NCBI RefSeq assembly: GCF_905475395.1
Contig: NC_058341.1
Span: 73,219,597 to 73,283,596 of the forward strand
Length of the DNA: 64,000 nucleotides
Source: Chrysoperla carnea
Taxonomy: Eukaryota > Arthropoda > Insecta > Neuroptera > Chrysopidae
Direction of reading: 5' to 3'
Shown here: piece after piece, positions 19,101 to 28,286 of the stretch
Layout: the number at the start of each line of letters is the position of its first letter
Numbering within the stretch: position 1 is the first letter of the stretch
Notes under the pieces: model-generated
What the model saw: only the letters and a program-made list of their open reading frames with translations
The model's database searches: none
Told to the model about the DNA's origin: nothing
Position numbers and translations under genes: made by a program

Positions 19101-21904
19101 AAATGTATATATGTAAAATTTTTGTTTTTTTCGAACCAGTTTTTTTTTTTTTTTTTTTTGTTTAATCAGCAATGTGTATTACCAAAAAAATAAGTATTGG
19201 GTTTTAGAGAGAACATACGATTTAAAAATATGCAGAGTACACCAACGTGGCCCGGACACTCGTAAGCAATTAAAATTTATTTGTAACAACTTTTTAGAAA
19301 ATTGTTACGCGTTATTTAATTCTCGATAAACAATTAAAAATGTGTCAGGTGTTGAAACATAGCTCGAGAGGATTTTTCTATTGCAAATCGATACAATTTA
19401 AAATAAAAATAATATCGATTTTACGGGTACTCGGATCACAGCAATACAGATATTCGTGAATAATTGCGTAATCACAGCCGTTGCTCACATACCCTTTGAT
19501 GACAACACTTCTAGTGGTAGATTTCAAAACAAATTATAAAAATTAAATTAATTTGAGTACACGGGTACATTATCTAAAAATGTTGGATTTTCTATATAAT
19601 TAATTTAGATAGACATAGAATTATGTGTAAACATTACCAGAAGAAATTAATAAATGATTTGGATTTTATTATCCGCAGATCAATAAAATATCAACTTCAG
19701 ATATTTAAATTCTTTCTATACAACTATCGATTATACGAGTAACCTATGTAGAGTTTGTGTCGTTAGTTTTAAGGTATGTAAAGGTTTCACTGTAAAAAGT
19801 AGTGCCATTGAGAAAATGTTACAGTGGATACTCGGAGCAACGAAAAATCAACAAAATCACAAAAATTTATTAATTGAATTTGTATTGTATTTAACATGGT
19901 GATGAAGCTAGCTTAACGTTTACCTGGTCCCATCGTGTAAAGTTATGGTCGTATTCTGCTAAACGGCTTGAGCAACAAAATCGGGAATAGAGCAACTAAT
20001 TAGCACATAAATAGCACAAAATTATCATATATTCACTTTTTGAATTTGTGCCTTCATTACGATTTGGCAGAGTTAACGTAACGTTAACCTAGCCTCCCCA
20101 CATTTAATCGTTGATTCCTGCCAAACGGCTGGAGCACAAAAATCGGGAATAGAGCAACTAATTAGCACATAAATAGCACAAAATTCTCATATATTCACTT
20201 TTTGAATTTGTGCCTTCATTACGATTTGGCAGAGTTAACGTAACGTTAACCTAGCCTCCCCACATTTAATCGTTGATTCCTGCCAAACGGCTGGAGCACA
20301 AAAATCGGGAATAGAGCAACTAATTAGCACATAAATAGCACAAAATTCTCATATATTCACTTTTTGAATTTGTGCCTTCATTACGATTTGGCAGAGTTAA
20401 CGTAACGTTAACCTAGCCTCCCCACATTTAATCGTTGATTCCTGCCAAACGGCTGGAGCACAAAAATCGGGAATAGAGCAACTAATTAGCACATAAATAG
20501 CACAAAATTCTCATATATTCACTTTTTCAATTTGTGTCGTCATTACGATTTGGGGGGGCTAGCGTGACGTCAACCTAGCCCCCCCATTTTCAATCGTCGA
20601 TTCCTGCTAAACGGCTGGAGCACAAAAATCGGGAATAGAGCAACTAATTAGCACATAAATAGCACAAAATTCTCATATATTCACTTTTTGAATTTGTGCC
20701 TTCATTACGATTTGGCAGAGTTAACGTAACGTTAACCTAGCCTCCCCACATTTAATCGTCGATTCCTGCTAAACACCTGGAGCACAAAAATCGGGAATAG
20801 AGCAACTAATTAGCACATAAATTCCACTAAATTTTTTGGATAGAACGAATTTTTTTTGTGTTAGTAGGGGAAGGGCATGTATAGGTTTCACTGTAAACGG
20901 TAGACATTTTCGTAAATGTTTTACCGGTTTTTTAAAGCACATAAATAGCACAAAATTCTCATATATTCACTTTTTGAATTTGTGCCGTCATTACGATTTG
21001 GGGGGGCTAGCGTGACGTCAACCTAGCCCCCCCAATTTCAATCGTCGATTCCTGCCAAACGGAAAGAGCAACAAAATCGGGAATAGAGCAACTAATTAGC
21101 ACATAAATAGCACAAAATTCTCATATATTCACTTTTTCAATTTGTGTCTCCATTACGATTTGGGGGGGCTAGCGTGACGTCAACCTAGCCCCCCCAAATT
21201 CAATCGTCGATTCCTGCCAAACGGCTTGAGCACAAAAATCGGGAATAGAGCAACTAATTAGCACATAAATAGCACAAAATTCTCATATATTCACTTTTTC
21301 AATTTGTGTCGTCATTACGATTTGGGGGGCTAGCGTGACGTCAACCTAGCCCCCCCAATTTCAATCGTCGATTCCTGCCAAACGGCTGGAGCACAAAAAT
21401 CGGGAATAGAGCAACTAATTAGCACATAAATAGCACAAAATTTTTTGGGTTGAGCCAATTTGGTTTGCGATGGTGGGGGGGCTAGGGTGACATGGGTATT
21501 ATAATCAACCTTTGCTAAATTTCATTTTTTTTTTTTTTTTTTACAGCAACATAAATTATAACCAACCTTTGGATTTAGAGTAAGATTTTTTTCATAAATA
21601 TATATATATATATATATATATATGATTAAAGTAATAATAAAAAAAATTTTAGCATTGAGAAGTATGAAAATTATACATCACTCATGGAAATATTGAAGAA
21701 AAGTCAGGATAATTTAACGTAAGTAAATTTTTTCTCTACTTTTATAATATTTATTTTCTTTTGTTTAATAGTAAAATCATACATGAAGAAACCAAAAGCA
21801 TTTTGCAAATGGGAGAAGAAATCTTAAAAAGTCTAGACTACATGCCCTATGCTGTTATCTCACATCTTAATAAAAAAAAAATTCCAATGTTTAAATCATT
21901 TTGA
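16109..21904 (+). CDS. Four-exon 107-aa membrane-anchored coiled-coil protein; Foldback element in intron 1
   Basis: Exons are 16109-16200, 21547-21579, 21653-21718 and 21772-21904. All introns are GT-AG and the frame is continuous across all three joints (phases 2, 1... carried consistently) to TGA at 21902-21904. The start is MENNTQKMSATVIL, followed by a hydrophobic segment of about 17 residues (VILILFLLLNIYMIFYK). That gives a signal-anchor or single membrane span, then a hydrophilic, probably helical ectodomain (MEILKKSQDNL, EETKSILQMGEEILKSL). Function is unknown. The paralogue at 38208 preserves exons 1 and 2 and both splice sites of that intron but has a stop at codon 6. Intron 1 is 5.3 kb here because of the element at 16245-21497, against about 76 bp in the paralogue. 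The last exon overlaps the convergent gene at 21847 by 58 bases. Confidence 0.6.
16236..16244. repeat. Target-site duplication of the Foldback element (left)
   Basis: ATTATAATC, repeated exactly at 21498-21506. The unoccupied paralogue at 38336-38344 has a single ATTATAATC in the same context (TTTGT before, AACC after). Confidence 0.92.
16245..18370 (+). repeat. Foldback left arm: about 13 tandem units
   Basis: Each unit contains GAATTTTGTGCTATTTATG, TGCTAATTAGTTGCTCTATT, CCCGATTTTTGTGCTCCAGC and CGTTTGGCAGGAATC. Units end in one of two blocks: a GC-rich hairpin (GGGGGGGCTAG, loop GTTGACGTCACG, then CTAGCCCCCCC) or an AT-richer version with GGTTAACGTTACGTTAACTC. Two units (about 16806-16900 and 17255-17345) carry an extra stretch, CCGGTAAAACATTTACG through CCTATACATGCCC. 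Confidence 0.9.
18385..19065 (-). pseudogene. NOF-like (MULE) transposase fragment of the Foldback element
   Basis: On the minus strand the frame is open from about 19065; the first ATG is at 18808-18810, but coding similarity begins earlier. The N-terminal part has a zinc-binding pattern (WFSRGTCKCGSLIKC ... KIKCKFIKGAGNFCGKRYLRN), like the FLYWCH or C2HC-type domain in front of many MULE transposases. Then come the HLFKSNVLRNAKNK and NPFFVHYWSNFQL blocks. IYIDATGSIIKK supplies the first catalytic Asp of the DDE core. The frame stops at 18385, just after that Asp, so the second D and the E are missing. This pattern is what I know from the large NOF-like family of insects (from memory). Probably a truncated, inactive transposase, possibly one exon of a larger gene. 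Confidence 0.75.
19066..19955. other. Non-coding part of the Foldback core
   Basis: AT-rich with no convincing frame. It includes a run of about 20 T at 19139-19158. A stretch near 19775 (GTATGTAAAGGTTTCACTG) resembles the extra block inside some arm repeats (TATAGGTTTCACTG). The missing 5' and 3' parts of the transposase are not found here. Confidence 0.5.
19956..21497 (-). repeat. Foldback right arm: about 9 inverted tandem units
   Basis: The same units as the left arm in reverse orientation, again in two classes: GC hairpin (for example 20553-20586, 21000-21031) and GTTAACGTAACGTTAAC (for example 20065, 20235). The first unit at the core side is degenerate. One unit carries the extra block at 20820-20940. 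It ends GGGTGACATGGGT. Confidence 0.9.
21498..21506. repeat. Target-site duplication of the Foldback element (right)
   Basis: ATTATAATC, identical to 16236-16244. Confidence 0.92.
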
Positions 21905-22368
21905 AATTTATTCCTCACCAAATTCATATAACCATTAATATTTAGTGACGCCCAAATTGAAAATTGTGCATCAATAATTTTTTGGTTATCAAACATTTTC
22001 TGAGTTGTTCCATCAGCCAGATAAACAGCATAATCACTTGTTGAAAATTTGATTATTTTCTTGTTATGATACTCATGTGAAGATATTCTAACATCATTAT
22101 CGATTACAATATCTTCCAGATGATTAGTAATATTATTTAAATATTCCAAAATATGATGTTTATTATTTAAAACTTGTTTCCATTGTTGTTTTGTTAAATT
22201 AATAAATATATTTTGATTTGATTTAATTGGTAAGACACTTGATAAGTCATATGTCGTTATCCCAATAACAATAAATTTCGTCTCGCTTTGATTCAGAGGA
22301 ATCATTGTTCGAAATAATATTTCGCTTTGCATATTTTTAAAATATTGGTCAACTTGTTTTTGACACAT
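21847..22368 (-). CDS. Unrecognised 173-aa protein, convergent with the membrane-protein gene
   Basis: Minus-strand frame from ATG 22368; a second in-frame Met (MQSEIL, codon 13) is an alternative start. The middle has FIVIGITTYDLSSVLPI, then IFINLTKQQWKQVLNNKHHI, followed by ISSHEYHNKKIIKFSTSDYAVYL. The LTKxQWxxL pattern next to a predicted beta region is faintly like PC4-type single-strand DNA-binding domains, but I would not name it on that. No signal peptide or membrane segment. The left duplicate keeps only its first codons (361-410). Its 3' end overlaps the last exon of the gene on the other strand by 58 bases. Confidence 0.55.
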   Translation of the reverse strand: MCQKQVDQYFKNMQSEILFRTMIPLNQSETKFIVIGITTYDLSSVLPIKSNQNIFINLTKQQWKQVLNNKHHILEYLNNITNHLEDIVIDNDVRISSHEYHNKKIIKFSTSDYAVYLADGTTQKMFDNQKIIDAQFSIWASLNINGYMNLVRNKFQNDLNIGIFFLLRCEITA

Positions 22369-22842
22369 TGTTAAAGTATTAAAAGTTGTATTTTAATTCT
22401 ACAAACTAAAAACAAAATTAATTTGTATATAATTTTGTGAATTTAAAAACAGAATATATATAGTTATTCAGAGATTCTCCCCTCTATTGATAAAACTTAA
22501 TAATATGTAAATTATATGTGTTGAACATATACACTAAAAAAAAAAAAAAAATACATTATAGTAATGAATTATGAATTCGTATTTAAGTTTTTGATTTTAA
22601 TAAAAGAATTCAGATTCTATTATGACATACGAGGTAGTGTCCATGCAACCTTAATGGTTTATAAAAAACATGATAGTTTATTGAATTTAGTTGTACATTT
22701 ATTTAAAAAAGTTTTGACATTGGCCTTGCATTTTTTTAATGTTAGTTTAATGAACTTATGAAAGAACATGAACTTATGAACTTATGAACTTTAGTTCAAA
22801 CACGTGCGCTATCTAGTATTTTTAATATTGGTACTGAAAAAG

Positions 22843-22849
22843 TATATAA
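22843..22849 (+). promoter_or_regulatory. TATA box of the 102-aa gene, copy 2
   Basis: TATATAA within TTGGTACTGAAAAAGTATATAAGCAG, 89 bases before the ATG at 22932. The promoter block is retained although the gene behind it is frameshifted. Confidence 0.5.
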
Positions 22850-22931
22850 GCAGAACTTTTGGAAATTATTTTCCATTCAACTTCGTCTATATATTTTGTT
22901 TTTTAAAATTCTTTACTAAAAAAAATTAAAC

Positions 22932-23239
22932 ATGTTGGACATGACAACAATTAAAGTTATAATTAATAAGCAAGTGATAGAAGAAGTGACAGTGAGAAAA
23001 GAAAATGGTACTAGCTATACCATAAGAATAAAAAAATTGGAAAAGCCCAACGCAATAAATGTTGGAACTATTCAACGGTTGAAAAATAAAATAGAAAATA
23101 TTTTAAAAAGGATGGAGATGAGGATTTTTATGCAATGGACGATATGTCAATGCATTGGTGCAGTAACCACTTAAAGCATCTTGATATAAGAGATGGGAGA
23201 AAATTGTGGAATTATGAACTAGACCTATTTTATCATTAA
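22932..23239 (+). pseudogene. 102-aa cluster gene, copy 2 (one-base deletion)
   Basis: Same gene as 1050-1358. The run of A after ATTTT near 23108 is one base shorter than in copy 1 (TTTTAAAAAGG against TTTTAAAAAAGG), shifting the frame after about 58 codons to a stop at 23172-23174. The original stop equivalent is at 23237-23239. Otherwise nearly identical, so the break looks recent, or a homopolymer sequencing error. Confidence 0.7.
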
Positions 23240-23304
23240 TTTTTTTGTTTTTAATGATAGTAAGATTTTACATATATATTATTATGGTTGCTGAGAAAAA
23301 TATT

Positions 23305-23455
23305 ATATAATATGCTTTTAACATTAAAAAAAAATTTTTCTTAATAAAAATATATAAAACGAATTTACATATTTGTATCATTTAAAAATTTTTTACCTTT
23401 CTAATTTGTTTACTTAAAATTAACATTTCTATTTCATTTTACCTTGTGGCTATTG
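23305..23455. repeat. Downstream module, copy 2 of 3
   Basis: Counterpart of 1418-1568 within the segmental duplication, containing the AATAAAAATATATAAAACG stretch. Confidence 0.6.
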
Positions 23456-23554
23456 TTTTGGAAATATATTATAAAAATAATTTTAGTAATCATGGTTTAT
23501 TAAAAAATTAATAATGATAGACTTTCCAGTATTTTGTTTTGGTATGGGAAAAAG

Positions 23555-23561
23555 TATATAA
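23555..23561 (+). promoter_or_regulatory. TATA box of the DLQGF gene, copy 2
   Basis: TATATAA in GGGAAAAAGTATATAATAAG, 75 bases before ATG 23630, preceded by ACTTTCCAGTATTTTG. Confidence 0.5.
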
Positions 23562-23629
23562 TAAGAAAACTTTACAATAAATTTTTGAGTTTTTAAATTT
23601 TTTATCAACAAGATAATAGTATTTCCGTC

Positions 23630-24097
23630 ATGAGTACCACAATTCTAGATTTACAAGGTTTTAATGATATAAATAAAAAATTTATATTGAAAGAATTGGC
23701 AATCTTGAAAAATGGTAAAGAAATACAACATTTTATGGTTAAACCTCCATATGGATGGCAGTTTCTTGATAATAAATCACAATCTTCAAATCGATGGTTG
23801 ATCAAAAATTTCCATGGAATTGATTGGGAAGATGGATATGCACATTTAAACGATGTTTAATTAATTGTTAACAATATTTTAAGAGATTGTGATAATATTT
23901 ATGTTAAAGGAATTGAGAAAGTAGAGTGGTGTAAGGATTTATTTAATATAAGTGTAAGCAACATTGAAGATACATGGACTTTTGATGAGGAAGAATATAA
24001 AGAGAGTAAAAAGAAAAATTTTCCTAAGTGTATAATCCATAATGGAATATGTGCGATTCAGAATGTATGTAGAATAAATAATTATCTACACCTCTAA
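23630..24097 (+). pseudogene. DLQGF-family protein (copy 2), single in-frame stop
   Basis: The frame is collinear for 155 codons with one internal TAA at 23858-23860. The first 76 residues include ILDLQGF, FILKELAILK, HFMVKPPYGW and WLIKNFHGIDWEDG. After the stop come LRDCDNIYVKGIEKVEWCKDL and KCIIHNGICAIQNV, ending at 24095-24097. The DLQGF ... HGIDW ... IYVKG.EK ... C..H order is a family I remember as very common in insect genomes, in virus-like or transposon-like settings. It may have a DEDD exonuclease-like (RNase H) fold with the Asp of DLQG as a metal ligand; that fold is inference. Either a pseudogene with one stop, or a stop that is read through. Confidence 0.6.
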
Positions 24098-24267
24098 AAC
24101 GATGTACATGGAAGTTTTTTTTATAATAATAAATGTGTATTATTTCATTAAAACATAAAACCGTGTTATCTTTTAAACTGTTTGAATATTATATGGAAAG
24201 GAGGGGAGCCTTTTGATGTTATAAAAATCGCATTATATGATTTTAAATGAATAATTTTGTTTAAATC

Positions 24268-24764
24268 ATGATTGGTGACTTAAGAAAGTTAACAATTAAC
24301 TACTTCAACAATGAACTGTATCAAAATCAATATAAAATACATTTAAAGTTTTATGTTGCTGGACTACGATATGGTAATCTTGAACTAATAGAATACATTT
24401 TAGGAAAATATCCTCTTCAGATTTCGATGGTGCCATTGAAGTATTTTAAAAAAAGAATAGCTTGCAAAAATACTTACAAGATTGATTAATTGCATGCATT
24501 ACCTATGGACGAGTTAAAGCATTGGAATCTCTTTTTAATTCATGCATGGAAAATAACATTGAACTGAACTTTTATCTTTTTTCGAAAACTCTAGATATAT
24601 GGATATGGTTGTTGAGAAAAATAACATCACCTACGAATGAAGAAGAGGAATTCATTAATGTAATCGAAGAAGAGGATGTTTGTGGAAGCGAAGATTGGTC
24701 GCCAAGCAATAATGTAAACGACTATTTAAAAATTAAAGATTTCATAATAAAAAATCTTATGTAA
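24268..24764 (+). pseudogene. Ankyrin-like cluster gene, frameshifted
   Basis: The first frame, 24268-24489, contains FYVAGLRYGNLELIEYILGKYP. The second, open from about 24486 with its first ATG at 24522, contains IACITYGRVKALESLFNSCMENN. Both fit the ankyrin pattern A..YG....LE.L......, suggesting two or more weak repeats in one protein broken by an indel around 24480. The C-terminus is acidic (NEEEEFINVIEEEDV) and ends FIIKNLM. It starts right where the duplicated segment ends. Ankyrin proteins are frequent in insect DNA-virus-derived gene families, but the assignment rests only on this loose pattern. Confidence 0.4.
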
Positions 24765-24895
24765 TATGTTTTTAACATTCAAAAAAAATTTTTTTCTTAA
24801 TAAAAATATACAAAATGAATTTACATATTTGTATCATTAAAACTTTTTTTTAGCTTTCTAATTTACTTAAAATTAACATTTCAAGTTCATTTACC
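24752..24895. repeat. Downstream module, copy 3 of 3
   Basis: Matches 1418-1568 and 23305-23455: TTTTTAACATTCAAAAAAAA, AATAAAAATATACAAAATG, AATTTACATATTTGTATCAT. Here it follows the ankyrin-like gene and includes that gene's stop codon. Confidence 0.6.
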
Positions 24896-25139
24896 TGACG
24901 TCTAACCTATTTATTATTTAGTAAAGTTATTTTCAAAACGAGCAACTTCCTATTGTTAGTTTCATACTGTACAATCTCCAAACAAAATTGTGTCAGAACG
25001 ACGACAAAATCTAGTTTTATTAAGCAACAAAACTGATAAATCATCTTGGCATAACTATACGAAAAGGTTAAAAAAATCCGAATGGAGAAAAAACATTTAT
25101 TGATTAAGAGTATTACTTTTCTTATATGAAAGGGGGAGA

Positions 25140-25467
25140 GGGATAACCTTGTCTGGTGACCTACATTGAACGACCTTGTCTGGTATCCTAGTTTTCTTAT
25201 ATGACCTTTTCTGGTGACCCGATGCACTTTTGGAATACAATTTTATGATGAGGTTAATGAACTGATGTAATTCTCCAACAATGGCATACTTCAACAGTGG
25301 CATTCAACAATGAGAACCTTCTTGCTGGGAAGTCGTTGTCCAACTGATGTATGTTGAGATGTTACAAGTATAGAAATATACTTTTTTTTTAAAAACAAGA
25401 GATAGCAGTGGGATTTGAACGCTGGTTTCCTGGGTGTGATCACTTAACCACTCGGCCACAGCAGCCT
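25140..25467 (-). mobile_element. tRNA-derived SINE, copy 2
   Basis: Minus strand: the head has TGGCCGAGTGGTTA (A box, 25445-25458) and GTTCAAATCCC (B box, 25410-25420), like tRNA-Ser. The body then passes CTATCTCTTGTTTTTAAAA and GAAGGTTCTCATTGTT and ends in a tail with GTCACCAGACAAGG repeats (25140-25215). The body segment after the B box is shared with 37100-37165. Confidence 0.65.
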
Positions 25468-26069
25468 GTATAAAGAAAAACTGTTTTTTTCAATTATAAT
25501 ATGAATATAATTATTTTGATAAGATTAATAAACTTTGCACCTGAAAATAGTGAAGGACATCTTTAATTTATTCTATTCTATTTTCAATAAACTTTGCTTG
25601 CTGATGAAAATGATGATTGAGTAATTTTGTTTATACTTTTTGAATATTATATATTACGCATCCAAAAAAAAAAAAAAAAAGAAAAAAAAAAGTGTTGACT
25701 AAATAAATGTGTTTACATTGTATTATTTATTTATTATTATAAAAAAAATGGAGGCAATTTATTTTTTTAAATACTTAGATTTGTATATGGAAGTATATAA
25801 AACTCTTCTTTAAGTTTAACCATATTAAAAATGAATTTTTTTTTCTACATTATGAAAATAATCAATTTTTGATAATGTGGGGTCCTAATAAATAAAGAAG
25901 TATATTGTTTTCGAATATTTTAATTTATGCTTACGTCTTCTAATTTTTAATTTTGTATACCTCTTAAGAAGTTAAATTTAAAGTTGAAAAATGGGGAGAA
26001 GTTAGTTTGATTTCTTATTTTGAAGGATTAATTTCATATCGTGTTTAGTGAAAGAGAGAGAGTAAAAAA
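25468..26069. other. AT-rich stretch without a recognised gene
   Basis: Contains an A-rich run at 25662-25690 and no convincing frame. The last 100 bases before 26070 presumably hold the promoter of the diverged ENGGD gene, but no clear match to the upstream regions of its relatives is visible. Confidence 0.4.
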
Positions 26070-26325
26070 ATGAAGCCCATTCAATTATTTAACGAAAAAA
26101 TCAAATTAAATAATTTCGTTCATCGATTATTAACAAAAGTTTATGATATATTGAAAGAAAATCCTGATGTGCATACATTAATTTCTTGCGGTGATACATT
26201 TGATTATGAACAACATGATAGTGGTTTTCGATATTATGAAAATGGTGGTGATATTAATCTCCCTGACATTTTCGAAATGGACTATATAAAGATTCTTCTA
26301 GAACAATTAAGTGTGATGGTGTTTA
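26070..26325 (+). pseudogene. Diverged ENGGD-family gene (copy 3), cut by a LINE
   Basis: ATG 26070 opens MKPIQLFNEKIKLNNFVHRLL, aligning with the start of the copy at 37551 (MKMHPIQIFDEKITLNKMV). It continues through HTLISCGDTFDYEQHDSGF, YYENGGD and LPDIFEMDYIKILLEQLSV. This is the most diverged family member. At about 26325 the frame enters the AAATA-rich tail of a minus-strand LINE and ends at an irrelevant stop. The remaining third of exon 1 and the acidic exon were not found after the LINE. Confidence 0.6.
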
Positions 26326-28135
26326 GAGAGCGGTTATATTTATTTAATTATTTTTATTTATTTATTTATTTATTTGATTTGCCAAGAAATGGCTTATCAC
26401 TCTTTACATTATAATAAACATAAGTGCTTTTACAAAATTCAAAATAACAACATATTATTGCTTCAATAGCACAGAAATTTAACAAAAAGACAGAAAATAA
26501 AAAGATACTGTGTTTACTACTACTTTTCTCCTTGATTAGCTCATAAATTTGCTTTACGCTTTTTGATGATTGAATCCAAGTAATCGCATATCGCCCTTAT
26601 ATCCTCTTTGCTGTTAACCTCCAGCATAGCCATCGCATTTTCGTATCCTCTTTGACTAATTCCCTCTCTCTCTTTTCCCTCAGTTCCTTGGCAGTGCTCA
26701 ATCATGTGCCTTATGGATTCAATGCCCCATCCACATAAAACGCAAATTTTTTCTCCGTTAGTGTTTATTCTTCTGTTTTCCCAACCGAACCTATACATTC
26801 TGAAGTTTGCGAGCATTCTTCTTTCGCTTCTATTTGCTATGTCGATGTACATTGCGCCTATCATAATGGTTTAACATCATGAAAAATTCCAAAGAATTTT
26901 TTATTTTGGCTTCTGCTAAGGTGTTCACTAGGCATAAATCTCTTACTTTACTTTTAATTAATTTTTGAACTCTTTTGTAGCTCCATTCTTGCATTTCATT
27001 TAAATTAAGGCCCAGTTCACAAAGTTTAGCCTTAATTATGCTGTCCCATTCCCCCTGCATGCAACTTTTTTGTAATGCTTTATTTGAAAATGCTACTCTA
27101 AAGTAAAAGTTGATTGCATGTTGCAGCACAAATCCTTCAATGGGCATTACACCTAATTCTAAATCTATTGCGCAATTAGGGGTTGATTTAGATACTCTGA
27201 GAAGCTCTTTGCAGAAGTTGTAGGTAAAAGAAACCAACTTTTTTGAACAACCTTCAATTCCCCAAACCTCTCTTCCATATGTCAGGATCGGTGTGATAAT
27301 AGAGTTGAACATTTTGAATATCAAGCTTACTGGAAACTGTTCATATTTGTATATAAACTTTCTTAAAATCATAAGTGCTCTACTGGCTTTTGTAATCATC
27401 TCGTTTTGGTGTAATTTAAACTGCCATTGTATGCTATCATTACTTCTAAATATTGAAAGCTTGAGACATTCTCTATTAAATTGCCATTGATCCTAAAAAC
27501 TTCGTTCCGATTATACTTCCTTCCCTGACAAACTCTAAGCACTTTTGTTTTTTTTACGTTGATGGTCATTTCCCAAGTAACGCAGTAGTTTTCTATTGCT
27601 GCTAAGGACCTCTTCATTCCCCCAATCTATTGTGAGAATATATTTTTCATCTTAAGTTCTAGTGAAAAATGCTGGGACTCGGATATATCCCCTACCCTCA
27701 TGTCTACACTACCCCAAAGACTATTAGACACGACACAGTAGTCTACCACACTTGCACCGTTTTGTGATACAAATGTAAATTCACTTTTATTATCACTTTT
27801 AGCCCTACCATTTAACACTACCACATCCTGCCCTTTGATGAACTCAAGAAGTTTTTCTTCATACTTATTTGTAATAGTATCTTTGCTAAGCCTTTGTGGA
27901 ATGTTGTCAAATTTAAAACTAATATGATCATTTTTGTCGATTCCAAACAAAATAGTATCCTGATTCCTCCCCATCCTTGCATTCCAGTCACCTCCCATAA
28001 TTACATCTGAATTTGGATATTTCTCGCTTATACGACACATCTCTTCGCTAAGCCTATTGAAGAAGTTAGGGTTCGTAAAAGTGGATTGTTCGGGTTGTAA
28101 GTATACAGTACCAATTAATAAATTCAACTTTCCTT
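26326..28135 (-). mobile_element. LINE fragment with internal deletion
   Basis: Minus strand from about 28135 down to an A/T-rich tail at 26336-26375. It keeps an endonuclease domain (28127-27627), then reverse-transcriptase thumb and C-terminal parts, then a Cys-rich end. The RT fingers and palm, including any YADD motif, are missing between them. The 5' end is truncated; no target duplication was found. Confidence 0.75.
26541..28127 (-). pseudogene. LINE ORF2 remains: endonuclease, RT C-terminus, Cys-rich end
   Basis: 28127-27627 has an APE-type endonuclease with VIMGGDWNARMG, VVDYCVVSNSLW and ending near ISESQHFSLEL, which correspond to the D..N and S.H motifs. 27617-27396 has ENYCVTWEMTINVKKTKVL, where a LINE RT palm leads into its thumb. 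27399-26830 has IITPILTYGREVWG and ISTKSTPNC-like downstream blocks. 26864-26541 has a CVLCGWGIESIRHMIEHC zinc-binding end. The pieces are in different frames, and the core of the RT is deleted between 27627 and 27617. It is the R1/Jockey-like broad type and not functional. Confidence 0.7.
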
Positions 28136-28286
28136 TCTTTAAAACAATCCATAGTATCTCTTAAAAAAATATAAAATTGTAATACAGATTGCGATTCGGC
28201 AAAGTAATCGCCCAGCAGTCTTCTATTACTCGATTTTGTTTTTCACAATATTTTAACATATTTCACAGAATAAATAGTGTTGAGAA

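Larger units (their letters stand above)
16245..21497. mobile_element. Foldback (FB/NOF-type MULE) element, 5253 bp
   Basis: Ends are ACCCATGTCACCCTAG... and the exact inverse ...CTAGGGTGACATGGGT, flanked by a perfect 9-bp duplication. The arms (about 16245-18370 and 19955-21497) are inverted and are built of tandem repeats of about 155-165 bp. A 1.6-kb core carries part of a NOF-like transposase on the minus strand. Long inverted repeats made of tandem units, 9-bp duplications and a NOF/MULE-type protein together define Foldback elements. Arm lengths differ (2.1 and 1.5 kb), as expected from repeat slippage. The transposase is partial, so this copy is probably not autonomous. Confidence 0.92.
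22315..24255. repeat. Segmental duplication, right copy (pairs with 361-2280)
   Basis: Collinear with the left copy. This copy lacks about 80 bp between CACGTGCGCT and CTAGTATTTTT (22811), which shortens the spacer before the promoter. It retains the full DLQGF coding region. It ends around 24255, where the ankyrin-like gene begins and where the left copy is cut off by retroelement sequence. Confidence 0.85.

Noticed and set aside
16245..21497. CRISPR array or satellite DNA
   Set aside because: The repeats are about 160 bp, inverted between two arms, lack unique spacers and are bounded by a target duplication. It is a eukaryotic Foldback transposon.
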